NCBI GenBank assembly: GCA_016280635.1
Contig: JAEEHC010000084.1
Span: forward strand, 1-64,000
Direction: 5' to 3'
From: Erysipelotrichaceae bacterium
GTDB lineage: Bacteria; Bacillota_I; Bacilli_A; Erysipelotrichales; Erysipelotrichaceae
DNA: 64,000 bases
In this document: piece by piece, positions 46,158 through 54,978 of the stretch
Position numbering within the stretch: position 1 is the first letter of the stretch
How the letters are laid out: each line of letters opens with the position of its first letter
Notes under the pieces: model-generated
What the model was told of the DNA's origin: nothing
What the model saw: the letters and a program-made list of their open reading frames with translations, nothing else
The model's database searches: none
Translations under genes and position numbers: made by a program

Positions 46158-47843
46158 ATGATCGAAGAAAAATACCTGGAATGGCTTAATCATCCGCAGA
46201 TGGATGCGGACCTGCGTGAAGAACTCCAGCAGATGGATGAAACGCAGAAGAAGGACGCTTTTTACACCGACGCCAAGTTCGGCACCGCCGGCATGCGTAA
46301 CCTGCTGGGTGCCGGCACTAACAGACTGAATGTCTATACCATCAGAAAGGCGACCCTGGGCTTCGGCCGTTGGCTGCTGACACAGGACGAACATCCTTCA
46401 GTGGCGATCGCCTACGACAACCGCTTCAAGTCACCGGAGTTTGCCGACCAGACTGCCAAGATCCTGGCCAGCCTGGGCATCAAGGCTTATGTCTTTGAAT
46501 CGCTGCGTTCAACCCCGGAACTCTCATTTACCGTCAGATATCTGAAGTGCACCGGCGGCGTCATGATCACTGCCTCCCACAACACCAAGGAATACAATGG
46601 CTACAAGGTCTATGACCGTAACGGCTGCCAGCTGATCCCGGATCTGATCAGCCATGTCATCAAGGAGATCGACAGCATTTCCGAGGCCTTCGTTGAGGAA
46701 CCGGTTCTCACCGAAGAGCAGAAGAAACTGATCGTCACCGTCGGCGAAGACATCGACATCCCCTACTACAAGGAAGTTCTGACCATTCAGCTCAACCCGC
46801 AGCTCAGCAAGGAAGACTACAAGATCGTCTTCACCCCGCAGCACGGTACTTCCCTGAAGGCCATTCAGTACCTGTTCAAACAAGTCGGCTATGACTGCAC
46901 CTATGTTGAGGAACAGTGCACACCGGATCCGGCCTTCAGCAACACCATCATCCCCAACCCCGAGGATCCCAGAGCCTACAATCTGGCCATCGAATACGGC
47001 AAGAAGGTCGACGCTGACATCGTGCTGTCGACTGACCCGGATGGCGACCGCTTGGGCGTCGTCGTCAAGGATAACGGCCAGTACGTGCTGATGACCGGTA
47101 ACCAGACCGGTTCCGTACTGCTCGAATATGTCTTCTCCCAGAGAAAGGAAAAGGGCCTGATGCCTCCGCATCCGGTCATGTTCAATACCGTCGTTACCAG
47201 TGACCTTGGTGAACTGGTCGGCAGAGACTACGGTGTCGACATTGAGAAGACCCTGACCGGCTTCAAGTACATCGGCGATAAGATCGCCAAGTATGAAGTC
47301 ACTCATGAAAAGGACTTCGTCTTTGGCTACGAGGAATCATACGGCTATCTGATCAAGGAATTCGTCCGGGACAAGGACGCTAACCAGTCCTGCCTGCTGA
47401 TCGCTGAGGCGGCCAACTACTACAAGAAGAAGGGCCTGACCTTCATGGATGTCCTGCGCCAGCTTTATGCCAAGCACGGTACTTTCCTGGAGACCCAGAC
47501 TTCCCTCAACCTGCCGGGTGCTGATGGCAGTGCCAGGATCGCCGCTTTGCTGAAGGGCTTGAGAGACGAGGTCCCGACGGAAATCGCCGGTCAGAAGGTT
47601 GTCAGATACGAAGACTTCGGCACTCAGAAGTACTACGAAAACGGCAAAGAAGCCGAACTGAAGGGCTTTGACAAGAGCGATGTCCTGAAATACTTCCTGG
47701 AAGACGGCAGCTGGATCGCGGTCAGACCTTCCGGCACCGAGCCCAAGTGCAAGTTCTACTACTGCATCAAGGGCGCTGATCAGAAGGATGTCGAGGCCAA
47801 GCGCGACGCTTACTTCGCCGCCATGGACAAGCTGGCTGAATAG
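46158..47843 (+). CDS. pgcA: Phosphoglucomutase / phosphomannomutase
   Basis: A 561-residue alpha-D-phosphohexomutase. Phosphoserine loop TASHN near 137-141, metal loop DPDGDR near 293, and the phosphate-binding RPSGTEPK near the C terminus. It interconverts glucose 1- and 6-phosphate, linking glycolysis to glycogen made by the locus at 58941. GGAGAGGAAAG precedes the start. Confidence 0.9.
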   Translation: MIEEKYLEWLNHPQMDADLREELQQMDETQKKDAFYTDAKFGTAGMRNLLGAGTNRLNVYTIRKATLGFGRWLLTQDEHPSVAIAYDNRFKSPEFADQTAKILASLGIKAYVFESLRSTPELSFTVRYLKCTGGVMITASHNTKEYNGYKVYDRNGCQLIPDLISHVIKEIDSISEAFVEEPVLTEEQKKLIVTVGEDIDIPYYKEVLTIQLNPQLSKEDYKIVFTPQHGTSLKAIQYLFKQVGYDCTYVEEQCTPDPAFSNTIIPNPEDPRAYNLAIEYGKKVDADIVLSTDPDGDRLGVVVKDNGQYVLMTGNQTGSVLLEYVFSQRKEKGLMPPHPVMFNTVVTSDLGELVGRDYGVDIEKTLTGFKYIGDKIAKYEVTHEKDFVFGYEESYGYLIKEFVRDKDANQSCLLIAEAANYYKKKGLTFMDVLRQLYAKHGTFLETQTSLNLPGADGSARIAALLKGLRDEVPTEIAGQKVVRYEDFGTQKYYENGKEAELKGFDKSDVLKYFLEDGSWIAVRPSGTEPKCKFYYCIKGADQKDVEAKRDAYFAAMDKLAE

Positions 47844-47863
47844 CAACATGACACAATAACCCA

Positions 47864-47890
47864 GAAAGGCCGGGCAACCGGTCTTTCTTT
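47864..47890 (+). terminator. Terminator of the phosphoglucomutase gene
   Basis: GAAAGGCCGG (47864-47873), GCAA loop, CCGGTCTTTC (47878-47887), then TTT. One wobble pair. Confidence 0.7.
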
Positions 47891-47990
47891 CAGTCATGAC
47901 CCCGGTTGACCACCCGCATGGCGGCGGTGAAGAACAGGCAGATTACGGAAAGCTGGTTTTCCGCTATAATATCAATTAGAAGAGGTGTTT

Positions 47991-48755
47991 ATGAAAATCG
48001 TCTTTTTCGACATCGATGGAACGCTGGCCGAAAGGACCCATGTCCCGCAGAGCGCCGGCGAGGCGGTAGAAAGGCTGCGGGAAGCCGGGAATCTGGTTTT
48101 CATCTGCACCGGCCGGTCGCATCATTATGTCAAGACTCATTTCGGCAGCTACGCCGACGGCTTCATCTGCCATAACGGCCGTTTCGCGATTCAGGGTGAA
48201 AACATCCTGTATGATCACCCGGTAGATTTTGAAAGAATAACGGCCATCTCGCAGGTCATAAAGGCCAGCAGGGCCGCCATGGTCTGGTATGGGTGCCGGG
48301 AGGGCTGGTATTACGGCAGTGAGCCGCCGTACGACAGTTTGAAGGAAGATGAAGAGGCGCCAACCGTCCATCCGGGCCTTTCCGCCAACATGAAGGCCTA
48401 CAGCTTCAATGTTCATTTCACCCGCCGTCAGATCCTCGATCATCTGGAAGAGATTCTGAATGATCAGTGCATATTCAATCCCCATGGCCCCTTGCCCCAT
48501 GCCGATGTTACCGTCAGGGGCCATGACAAGGGCAGCCCCCTGAAGGCGATCAGCAAGGCCCTCAAGGTAAATATCGAGGACACCTATGCCTTTGGCGACG
48601 GCATCAACGACATCAGCATGCTGCAGGCGGCCGGCCACGGCATTGCCATGGGCAACGGTCAGGACAGGCTGAAGGAAATCGCCGAATTCATAACTACCAA
48701 CATTCATGATGACGGCATCAGAAACGGCCTGCGGCACTACGGACTGATAGAATGA
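47991..48755 (+). CDS. Cof-type HAD phosphatase
   Basis: A 254-residue HAD hydrolase of the Cof/type IIB class. FFDIDGT near residue 5-11, FICTGRS near 40 and GDGINDISML near 200 are intact; the cap lies between. The start at 47991 follows AAGAGG; a GTG at 47985 is in frame but too close. TATAAT at 47965-47970 is a likely -10. Probably a sugar-phosphate phosphatase. Confidence 0.85.
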   Translation: MKIVFFDIDGTLAERTHVPQSAGEAVERLREAGNLVFICTGRSHHYVKTHFGSYADGFICHNGRFAIQGENILYDHPVDFERITAISQVIKASRAAMVWYGCREGWYYGSEPPYDSLKEDEEAPTVHPGLSANMKAYSFNVHFTRRQILDHLEEILNDQCIFNPHGPLPHADVTVRGHDKGSPLKAISKALKVNIEDTYAFGDGINDISMLQAAGHGIAMGNGQDRLKEIAEFITTNIHDDGIRNGLRHYGLIE

Positions 48756-48773
48756 AACAGGAGGACAGAGCAT

Positions 48774-49238
48774 ATGATGAAGAAACTTCCACCAATTGAA
48801 AAGATCTATGAGGCCTACAGCGCCATCGCTGACGGGCGGGTCAGCATGCATGATCACTTTGCCGAAGTGACATCCTCAGACAGAACCAAGGACTATATCG
48901 TCACCTTCAGCAACAACACCTACAGTTCCAACGACAACGGCTCATACTGGCAGTCCTATGCCGGTTATCCGATCCTGGCGGTTCTGATGCTGCAGGGAAG
49001 ACTTTCCTATGATCCGCAGACCGCCAGTCTGTTTAAGAACATCAACTGGAAGAAACTGAACACTCAGTTTAAGAACAAATACGCTGATGCCGTTAAGGAG
49101 ATCTTCAGGGATCTGCGCAACCGCGGCATTGATACTGATGAGATCACCAGGCAGGTTCAGGCAGGCTACAATGAACTCAAGAGGCTGGACATTTCTCTGA
49201 AGAAGAGCTCGACAAAGCCAAACCTGAAAAGCCGATAA
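48774..49238 (+). CDS. Hypothetical protein, 154 residues
   Basis: Unrecognised. A soluble, rather charged protein with a Tyr/Ser/Asn-rich middle (FSNNTYSSNDNGSYW) and a Lys-rich C terminus. GGAGGA stands before the ATG, and codon use matches the flanking genes, so it is probably real. It lies 19 bases after the Cof-type gene and 24 before the repeat protein, likely one transcript. Confidence 0.6.
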   Translation: MMKKLPPIEKIYEAYSAIADGRVSMHDHFAEVTSSDRTKDYIVTFSNNTYSSNDNGSYWQSYAGYPILAVLMLQGRLSYDPQTASLFKNINWKKLNTQFKNKYADAVKEIFRDLRNRGIDTDEITRQVQAGYNELKRLDISLKKSSTKPNLKSR

Positions 49239-49262
49239 CAGTTTAACCGGGAGGAAAACACG

Positions 49263-49907
49263 ATGAGTACCAAGGAAAGAACGCAATGCGATGAAAATGG
49301 CAACATTACCAGAATGGAACGCTATGATGGTCAGGGCCAGTTGCTGTATGTCCATGTCAGTGAGTGGCAGGACGGCCGAATCATTCGCAAGAGCAGTTAT
49401 GACGCTGCCGGCAATCTGACAGCATCTTATGAGTATATTTATGATGAACGGGGGAATAATACCGAGGGAACCTGGTTCTTTTCCAACCGCGGGGTTCTGA
49501 TGAAAGCCGAATTCGTCTACGATGACCAGGGCCGGCAGATTGAGATAACCCATTTTGGCACTGGCAACATTGCAACCAACAAGACCTTCCAGAGTTTTGA
49601 CGATCAGGGAAAGCTGACGGTTTCTGAGTATTACGGAGCCTGGCCGGACAGCGCCCCGGTCTATACTTATTACCATTATGACGAGACCGGTTTTCCGGTA
49701 AGACAGCAGACTGAAGATGACTCCCATAACATCCTGCACTATGAACTGTTTACGGCCAACCGCTTCGGCAAGGTCGCTGAATATACCAGTTATGATGGAC
49801 AGGATAAGCCGGTCTATACCATTCGCTATCTTTACGATGAGGAAGGAAAAAAGACTGGGGAAGAAAGATACGATGGTCAAGGCAAACTGGTACAGACCGG
49901 TAGCTGA
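49263..49907 (+). CDS. YD-repeat-like (RHS-type) small protein
   Basis: A 214-residue protein built from repeats of about 20-25 residues with YD.xG or YDExG cores (YDGQGQL, YDAAGNL, YDERGNN, YDDQGRQ, FDDQGKL, YDETGFP, YDGQDKP, YDEEGKK, YDGQGKL). Such repeats form beta-sheet shells in RHS and related proteins. It has no signal peptide and no toxin domain, so it is likely an intracellular repeat protein; the function is unknown. GGGAGG precedes the start. Confidence 0.7.
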   Translation: MSTKERTQCDENGNITRMERYDGQGQLLYVHVSEWQDGRIIRKSSYDAAGNLTASYEYIYDERGNNTEGTWFFSNRGVLMKAEFVYDDQGRQIEITHFGTGNIATNKTFQSFDDQGKLTVSEYYGAWPDSAPVYTYYHYDETGFPVRQQTEDDSHNILHYELFTANRFGKVAEYTSYDGQDKPVYTIRYLYDEEGKKTGEERYDGQGKLVQTGS

Positions 49908-49926
49908 TTTCCTTCAATACGAAAAA

Positions 49927-49960
49927 AGAAGAACTGCTCTGAATTCTTCTGCTTTTCCGG
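49927..49960 (+). terminator. Probable terminator after the YD-repeat gene
   Basis: AGAAGAA (49927-49933) and TTCTTCT (49944-49950), followed by GCTTTTCC. Confidence 0.5.
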
Positions 49961-49980
49961 TTTTTGTTTTTTATGCCTTT

Positions 49981-50385
49981 TTACGGCTGTGAATCATCAA
50001 GGGGATGATCAGCAGAGTCTTTTCCTAGGAATTCCTCCGCACTGATTTCCCGGCTGTTATCAACGGTCTTACCGCTGAAGGCGTTATGGTAGTAGTCGTC
50101 GGCATAGTAGTGGTTTTCCATCGGCTCCTTGCGGGCCTTGAGGAAGACAATGCCGAACATGGTGACAAACATTCCGATGAAGGAAAGCGCAAGGCTGATG
50201 ATTGAAGGGGCCAGGATGGCTTTGATTTGGAAAAAAGATGCCGTCAGAGTAGCGAGCACGCTTACCGTAAACCATAGGCCGACCGCCTTGATGATCAGGT
50301 CTTCCTGCTTAGTTGCCTGCCAGCTGCCGCTGGCCTGCAGGTGCCGGCCCTTCCGTATTTCCATTAGGGGTTTTGTCCACTTCAT
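49981..50385 (-). CDS. Small membrane protein with two helices
   Basis: A 134-residue protein with two hydrophobic segments (about 33-52 and 57-82) and an acidic C-terminal tail (YADDYYHNAF, ISAEEFLGKDS). AGGAGGG precedes the ATG. No family recognised. It lies downstream of murA on the same strand but is separated from it by a terminator. Confidence 0.65.
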   Translation of the reverse strand: MKWTKPLMEIRKGRHLQASGSWQATKQEDLIIKAVGLWFTVSVLATLTASFFQIKAILAPSIISLALSFIGMFVTMFGIVFLKARKEPMENHYYADDYYHNAFSGKTVDNSREISAEEFLGKDSADHPLDDSQP

Positions 50386-50414
50386 GTTCTGCCCTCCTTT
50401 ATTGCCTGTAAATC

Positions 50415-50439
50415 AAAACACGGGGCTGTCCCGTGTTTT
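50415..50439 (-). terminator. Terminator of murA
   Basis: AAAACACGGG (50415-50424) and CCCGTGTTTT (50430-50439); it overlaps the murA stop. Tail TTTTGATTT on the minus strand. Confidence 0.7.
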
Positions 50440-51719
50440 CAGTCGATGTGTTCTCTCCAGATGTCAGCGCCTAGGTTGCGGAGCTTGCTGACAATGTCCT
50501 GATAGCCGCGGTCGATGTGCTTGATCTCATGAATGGTAGTCATGCCATCAGCCATCAGCCCGGCAACGACCAGAGCGGCGCCGCAGCGCAGATCAGTAGC
50601 CGTAACATCGCAGCCATGGAGATGGCTGATGCCGGTGATCTCAGCCTGAGGCTGTTCGATCTTGACCTTGGCCCCCATCTTCTCCAGCTGTTCACAGGCC
50701 TTGAAGCGTTCCGGGTAAATGGTCTCCAGAATGGTGGAAGTACCTTCCGCCTTGGTCATCAGCGCGGAAAGCGGCGACTGCAGGTCAGTCGCGAAACCCG
50801 GATAGGGCATGGTCGTGATGTCAACGGCGTTCAGGGCCGGGGAGGAGTAGACGTCTACCCTGTCCAGGGAAGGAACGATGTTGACGCCCATTTCCTTGAG
50901 CTTGGAGATCAGGGAATCCAGGTGATAGGGAATGACGTTTTCGATGCAGACATGGTTGGCCATGGCCGCGGAAAGGATGATGTAAGTGCCGGCCTCAATG
51001 CGGTCGGGGATGATCTCGTGGAAACAGCCGCCCAGCCTGTCGACGCCGTCAATGACGACCCGGCTGGTACCGCCGCCGCGGATGACCGCGCCCATGCGGT
51101 TGAGCAGGTTGATGCAGTCGATGATCTCCGGTTCGCGGGCCGCGTTTTCAATGATCGTCCGGCCCTTAGCGTAAACGGCAGCCATGATGATGTTGATGGT
51201 GGCGCCTACGGAGGCGAAGTCAAGATAGATCCTGGTGCCGACCAGTTCTTCGGCTTCAATGGTAATGATGATGTCATTGGGAATAGTCTCGTTGTCGTAG
51301 GTGATGTGAGCGCCCAGAGCCTCAAAGCCCTTCAGATGCAGGTTGATGGGGCGGGGGCCCAGATCACAGCCGCCCGGCATGCGCATGACGACCTTTCTGT
51401 ATTTGCCTAACAAAGCACCCATGAAATAGTAGGAGGCTCTGAGTTTTCGGACAGCTTCCAGATCAAGAACGCGGTTTTCCATGTTGGTGGGGTCAATCAG
51501 CAGTTCATTGTCGCCGATCTCCTGAACGTCAACATTCATGAAGCGCATGATCTCCTTCAGGGAGTTGACATCGGAAATGTCGGGTATGCCGGCGATTCTG
51601 ACCGGCTGATAAGCCATGACGGAGGCAGGTAAAAGGGCGACGGTGGCGTTCTTGGCACCGGATACCTTAATCGTTCCATCAAGCAGTTTCCCGCCGTTTA
51701 TCCTAATTACTTCTTCCAT
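50439..51719 (-). CDS. murA: UDP-N-acetylglucosamine 1-carboxyvinyltransferase MurA
   Basis: A 426-residue enolpyruvyl transferase that starts peptidoglycan synthesis. The N terminus reads INGGKLLDGTIKVSGAKNA, and the catalytic Cys is in MPGGCDLGPRP near 116, so it should be fosfomycin-sensitive. Usual length. Its promoter probably lies at 51740-51765, with an extended -10 (TGATATACT). Confidence 0.94.
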   Translation of the reverse strand: MEEVIRINGGKLLDGTIKVSGAKNATVALLPASVMAYQPVRIAGIPDISDVNSLKEIMRFMNVDVQEIGDNELLIDPTNMENRVLDLEAVRKLRASYYFMGALLGKYRKVVMRMPGGCDLGPRPINLHLKGFEALGAHITYDNETIPNDIIITIEAEELVGTRIYLDFASVGATINIIMAAVYAKGRTIIENAAREPEIIDCINLLNRMGAVIRGGGTSRVVIDGVDRLGGCFHEIIPDRIEAGTYIILSAAMANHVCIENVIPYHLDSLISKLKEMGVNIVPSLDRVDVYSSPALNAVDITTMPYPGFATDLQSPLSALMTKAEGTSTILETIYPERFKACEQLEKMGAKVKIEQPQAEITGISHLHGCDVTATDLRCGAALVVAGLMADGMTTIHEIKHIDRGYQDIVSKLRNLGADIWREHID

Positions 51720-51847
51720 AATTCATCTCTCTTTTTCCAAGACAAGTATATCATAATTTATCAACGGACAGAATAGAGCACAGAATGTCAGGAAAACGAT
51801 GGCACGATGATATACAATGAACGTGTCAGAACAGTGAGGAAAAGAAA

Positions 51848-52744
51848 ATGGATTGGCTTACCTGCATACGCAAGGCTATCAATTACATGGAAGAACATCT
51901 GCGGGATGACATCAGTGGCCAGGATGTCGCTGAGCAGGTCTATCTTTCGCCATTCTTTCTTCAGAGAGGCTTTTCGCTGATGACCGGATACGGTATCGGT
52001 GAATACCTGCGCAACCGCCGGCTCTATCAGGCAGCGGTGGACCTGCAGAATACGGACGAAAAGATTGCAGAGATTGCCGGCCGCTATGGCTACGAAACGC
52101 CGGAGAGTTTTTCCCGGGCCTTCACCCGTTTCCATGGATGCAGCCCGTCGCAGGTACGTGAAGGAGCGCCCTTCCGGAGCTTTCTGCCGCTGACGCTGAA
52201 CATAACACTTTACGGAGGAAACAGAATGGATTACCGAATTACGCCGATGTTCCCTTTCCGGGTCATTGGCTTTGAAAGAGTATTTGACAATGAAACGGCA
52301 TATGAAGAGATCCCGAAATTCTGGGATGAGATCTGTGAAAAATATGCCAATAATGTCTATGCCGGAAACCAACCGGCCAACGCCTATGAAAAGGCGCTGG
52401 TCGACAACTGCATCGGTGAGTACGGCATCTGCATCGACGACATCGGTGAGGAAAGATTCCGCTATCTGATTGCCGGAAGATACGCCGGCGGCGAAGTGCC
52501 GGAAGGCATGACGCTTTATGAATTCCCCCGGGGAGAGTGGGCCGTGTTCGACTGCAGCGGTCCCCTGCCTGGAGCCCTGCAGAGCGTCAACACCCGGATC
52601 TTCAGAGAATGGCTTCCGGGCAATCCTGACTATGAACTGTGCGGTAATGCCAATGTGGAATGGTATGACACCGTACACGGAGAGAAGACCGATCCCGATT
52701 ATCACAGCGCCATCTGGATTCCGGTAAGGAAAAAAGAAGGATGA
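51848..52744 (+). CDS. AraC-family regulator with GyrI-like effector domain
   Basis: A 298-residue two-domain protein. Residues 1-110 are an AraC-type double helix-turn-helix (DISGQDVAEQVYLSPFFLQR, split: first helix pair near 25-45; YGYETPESFSRAF near 78-90). Residues 125-298 resemble the GyrI/AraC_E_bind small-molecule domain. This N-terminal DNA-binding order is typical of Rob/SoxS-like drug or metabolite sensors. AGGAAAAG precedes the ATG. No obvious target gene adjoins it. Confidence 0.87.
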   Translation: MDWLTCIRKAINYMEEHLRDDISGQDVAEQVYLSPFFLQRGFSLMTGYGIGEYLRNRRLYQAAVDLQNTDEKIAEIAGRYGYETPESFSRAFTRFHGCSPSQVREGAPFRSFLPLTLNITLYGGNRMDYRITPMFPFRVIGFERVFDNETAYEEIPKFWDEICEKYANNVYAGNQPANAYEKALVDNCIGEYGICIDDIGEERFRYLIAGRYAGGEVPEGMTLYEFPRGEWAVFDCSGPLPGALQSVNTRIFREWLPGNPDYELCGNANVEWYDTVHGEKTDPDYHSAIWIPVRKKEG

Positions 52745-52755
52745 TCATGTGAGTG

Positions 52756-52780
52756 ACAGAGCAAAAAGCTCTGTTTTCTT
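52756..52780 (+). terminator. Terminator of the AraC/GyrI gene
   Basis: ACAGAGC (52756-52762), AAAAA loop, GCTCTGT (52768-52774), then TTTCTT. Confidence 0.8.
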
Positions 52781-52846
52781 ATACCCGGGCAGGACTTTTT
52801 GGCTGGTGGAAAGGTATAATTAACATATGAAGTGAGGATAACGACA

Positions 52847-53848
52847 ATGGAAAAGATCAGAAAGATTCTCGGAGGACTTCTGGCCGGTGCCGTCGGTGAT
52901 GCCATGGGTGCGCCGACCGAGACCAGGTCAACTCAGCAGATTATTGATAAATTCGGAGGGCTGGTAACTTCCTTCCTTACTCCGCCGGAGGATGTCTTTG
53001 CCCACGGCTTTCCGGCTGGTAGCGTTACTGATGACTTTTCTCTGGCCTATTATACCGCTCAGGCCATCATTGACGCGCATGGCGTCATTGATGATGACAT
53101 GGCAGCAGCAGCGCTGCTGAAATGGGCAGACACCCCTTACTATGTGATGGCCGGGCCGACGACCCGGGCGGCGGTAGACCGGATCCGCGGGCTGGAAACG
53201 CCCAGGCCGGACTTCGTCATGGCTGTTGACAATTCCAAGGCCACTAACGGCAGCGCCATGAAGATCGCTCCGGTGGGATTGGCCAGTGGCGGCGATATTG
53301 ATAAGGCCATCAGAGATGCCATTACCATCTGCCGGCCTACCCACAATAATTCGACTTCACTTTCCGGCGGCTGCGCGGTAGCGGCAGCCATCAGCGCCGC
53401 ACTGGCGGCTGACGCCAGTCTGGATTCCATAATCGAAGCCGGACTGAGGGGAGCCCGGGAAGGAGAAAGACACGGGGTTCAGATGTCGACGCCTTCCGTA
53501 TATGAGAGGATCAAACTGGCGGTGGAAATCGGCAGGAAATACAAGGGAGATGACCGGCTGGTCATGAAGAAGATGACGGACATCATTGGCACCGGTCTGG
53601 CTGCGGCCGAAGCGGTACCCAGCGCCTTCGGTTTCCTGGCCGGCAGTGACGGAGACACCATGAAGGCCATCATCATGGGCGTAAACGCCGGTAATGATAC
53701 CGATACCGTCGCAACCATTGTCGGCGCCATTGCTGGAACTTACCAAGGTTACTACGATGAGGAGATGCTGAAGAAGATCGATGAAGTAAACGGCTTCGAC
53801 CTGAAGAAAACAACGGAAAGGCTGCTGGAGGTGAGCCGTGATGCATGA
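52847..53848 (+). CDS. ADP-ribosylglycohydrolase family protein
   Basis: A 333-residue DraG-type hydrolase. Metal-binding motifs: GAVGDAMGAPTE near 14-25, VTDDFSLA near 62-69 and NDTDTV near 283-288, the sites of the dinuclear magnesium centre. The family removes ADP-ribose or cleaves ADP-ribose-like substrates. The PfkB kinase starts eight bases before its stop, so the two act together. The start at 52847 follows GAGGAT; TATAAT at 52815-52820 is the likely -10. Confidence 0.87.
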   Translation: MEKIRKILGGLLAGAVGDAMGAPTETRSTQQIIDKFGGLVTSFLTPPEDVFAHGFPAGSVTDDFSLAYYTAQAIIDAHGVIDDDMAAAALLKWADTPYYVMAGPTTRAAVDRIRGLETPRPDFVMAVDNSKATNGSAMKIAPVGLASGGDIDKAIRDAITICRPTHNNSTSLSGGCAVAAAISAALAADASLDSIIEAGLRGAREGERHGVQMSTPSVYERIKLAVEIGRKYKGDDRLVMKKMTDIIGTGLAAAEAVPSAFGFLAGSDGDTMKAIIMGVNAGNDTDTVATIVGAIAGTYQGYYDEEMLKKIDEVNGFDLKKTTERLLEVSRDA

Positions 53849-54782
53849 CTATCTTCTGGCCATTGCCGGCAGTGACATTGATTATTTCTATCAGACTCAG
53901 GCCTTTCTGGGACCGGGCGATGCCTGCATAGCGACACCTTTGCAGACCCGGGTGGGCGGCTGCGTTCTCAATGTCAGCGCGGTAGCTTCAGCATCCGGGC
54001 TTAAGACAGCGGTGCTGGATTATCTGAAGGAAAACGATGAGTCTACCGACCTGCTGATCAATACTCTTAAGGAAAAGAACATCGATGTGAGCCATGTCAA
54101 ATACGGCGCTGAGGTGGTCAATGGCAGCTGTTTGATCATGCAGTGCGGAAATGAAAAGTGCATCTACGTCATCGATCCGCAAAGGCCTTTCTTTACCGTC
54201 GATGAGAAAACGCAGAAACTGCTTGATGAGGCGCAATACATCTATTCACTGGCCCGGATCCTGAAGACCTCCTTCAGTGATCTGAAACCGCTGAAGAAGG
54301 CCAGAGGCAAAGGAGCCAAACTGATCTTTGACGGCGGCTGTCAGTATCAGGAAGAATATGAAAAGGACATGATCATGAACCTGGCTGACGGGCTGTTTCT
54401 CAATGAGACCGCCTACGAAAGACTGTGTCAGGTTACCGGCTGCCAAGCTAAAGAAGAACTGTTGAAGAGAGGCTGTGAGTTTGTCTGCATAACCTCCGGA
54501 GCCAGAGGAGCCAGCTGTTATACCCAAAAGGGCGAACTGTTTCAGCCGGCCATGAAGGTCGAGGTAGTTGATTCGACCGGAGCCGGAGACAGCTTTGCCG
54601 GCTGCTTTCTGAGCTGTCTGCATCAGGGAATGGACCATGGAAAGGCGCTCTATTACGCTTCCGTTGCCGGGGCCTACTGCTGCAGTCGTCAGGGTGGCAT
54701 GGCTGGCAGCGTTGATCTAAAGACCCTGGAAAACTTTGCCAGAGAAAATGATTATGAAAACAATAACTGTTCAGACAGATAG
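53841..54782 (+). CDS. PfkB-family carbohydrate/nucleoside kinase
   Basis: A 313-residue ribokinase-like kinase. The anion-hole motif DSTGAGDSFAG is near 244-254, LNETAYERL near 180 and the sugar-site GG near 33-35. Overlaps the DraG-like gene. A plausible pair: the hydrolase frees ribose or a nucleoside and the kinase phosphorylates it. The start at 53841 fits GGAGG better than the in-frame GTG at 53838. Confidence 0.85.
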   Translation: MHDYLLAIAGSDIDYFYQTQAFLGPGDACIATPLQTRVGGCVLNVSAVASASGLKTAVLDYLKENDESTDLLINTLKEKNIDVSHVKYGAEVVNGSCLIMQCGNEKCIYVIDPQRPFFTVDEKTQKLLDEAQYIYSLARILKTSFSDLKPLKKARGKGAKLIFDGGCQYQEEYEKDMIMNLADGLFLNETAYERLCQVTGCQAKEELLKRGCEFVCITSGARGASCYTQKGELFQPAMKVEVVDSTGAGDSFAGCFLSCLHQGMDHGKALYYASVAGAYCCSRQGGMAGSVDLKTLENFARENDYENNNCSDR

Positions 54783-54834
54783 GAAGGGCAACGGCATGTA
54801 TCTGGACCCGGAAGAACATCTCTGTGACTGGTAG
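54754..54834 (+). CDS. Possible 26-residue ORF overlapping the kinase gene end
   Basis: ATG at 54754 opens a frame ending TAG at 54834, coding a short peptide with MKTITVQTDRKG at the start and EEHLCDW at the end. It overlaps the kinase by 29 bases. The SD is weak (AGAGAA). It may be a small protein, a gene remnant or chance. Confidence 0.2.
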   Translation: MKTITVQTDRKGNGMYLDPEEHLCDW

Positions 54835-54855
54835 CAGGTAAAAAGCAAGGAAATC

Positions 54856-54880
54856 AGAGAGGCAGCAGCCTCTCTTTCTT
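54856..54880 (+). terminator. Terminator of the DraG-PfkB unit
   Basis: AGAGAGGC (54856-54863), AGCA loop, GCCTCTCT (54868-54875), TTCTT. Confidence 0.8.
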
Positions 54881-54925
54881 AGAAGATCTTAATGGTAAAA
54901 AACAGGGAAAGATTTTCGTAATTAA

Positions 54926-54944
54926 TATAGTCAAAATGACTATA
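54926..54944. promoter_or_regulatory. Palindromic operator, probable NrtR site
   Basis: TATAGTCA-AAA-TGACTATA, a perfect 8-3-8 palindrome. It covers the -35 (TAGTCA, 54928-54933) of the promoter whose -10 is TATAAT at 54951-54956. Its place at the head of an NrtR-NAD operon makes autoregulation by NrtR likely. Confidence 0.7.
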
Positions 54945-54978
54945 ATATTGTATAATGCTGGTGGAGGAGGAAAGAGAA

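Noticed and set aside
51788-52705. 305-codon minus-strand frame
   Set aside because: It is antisense to the AraC/GyrI regulator and has no motifs or SD.
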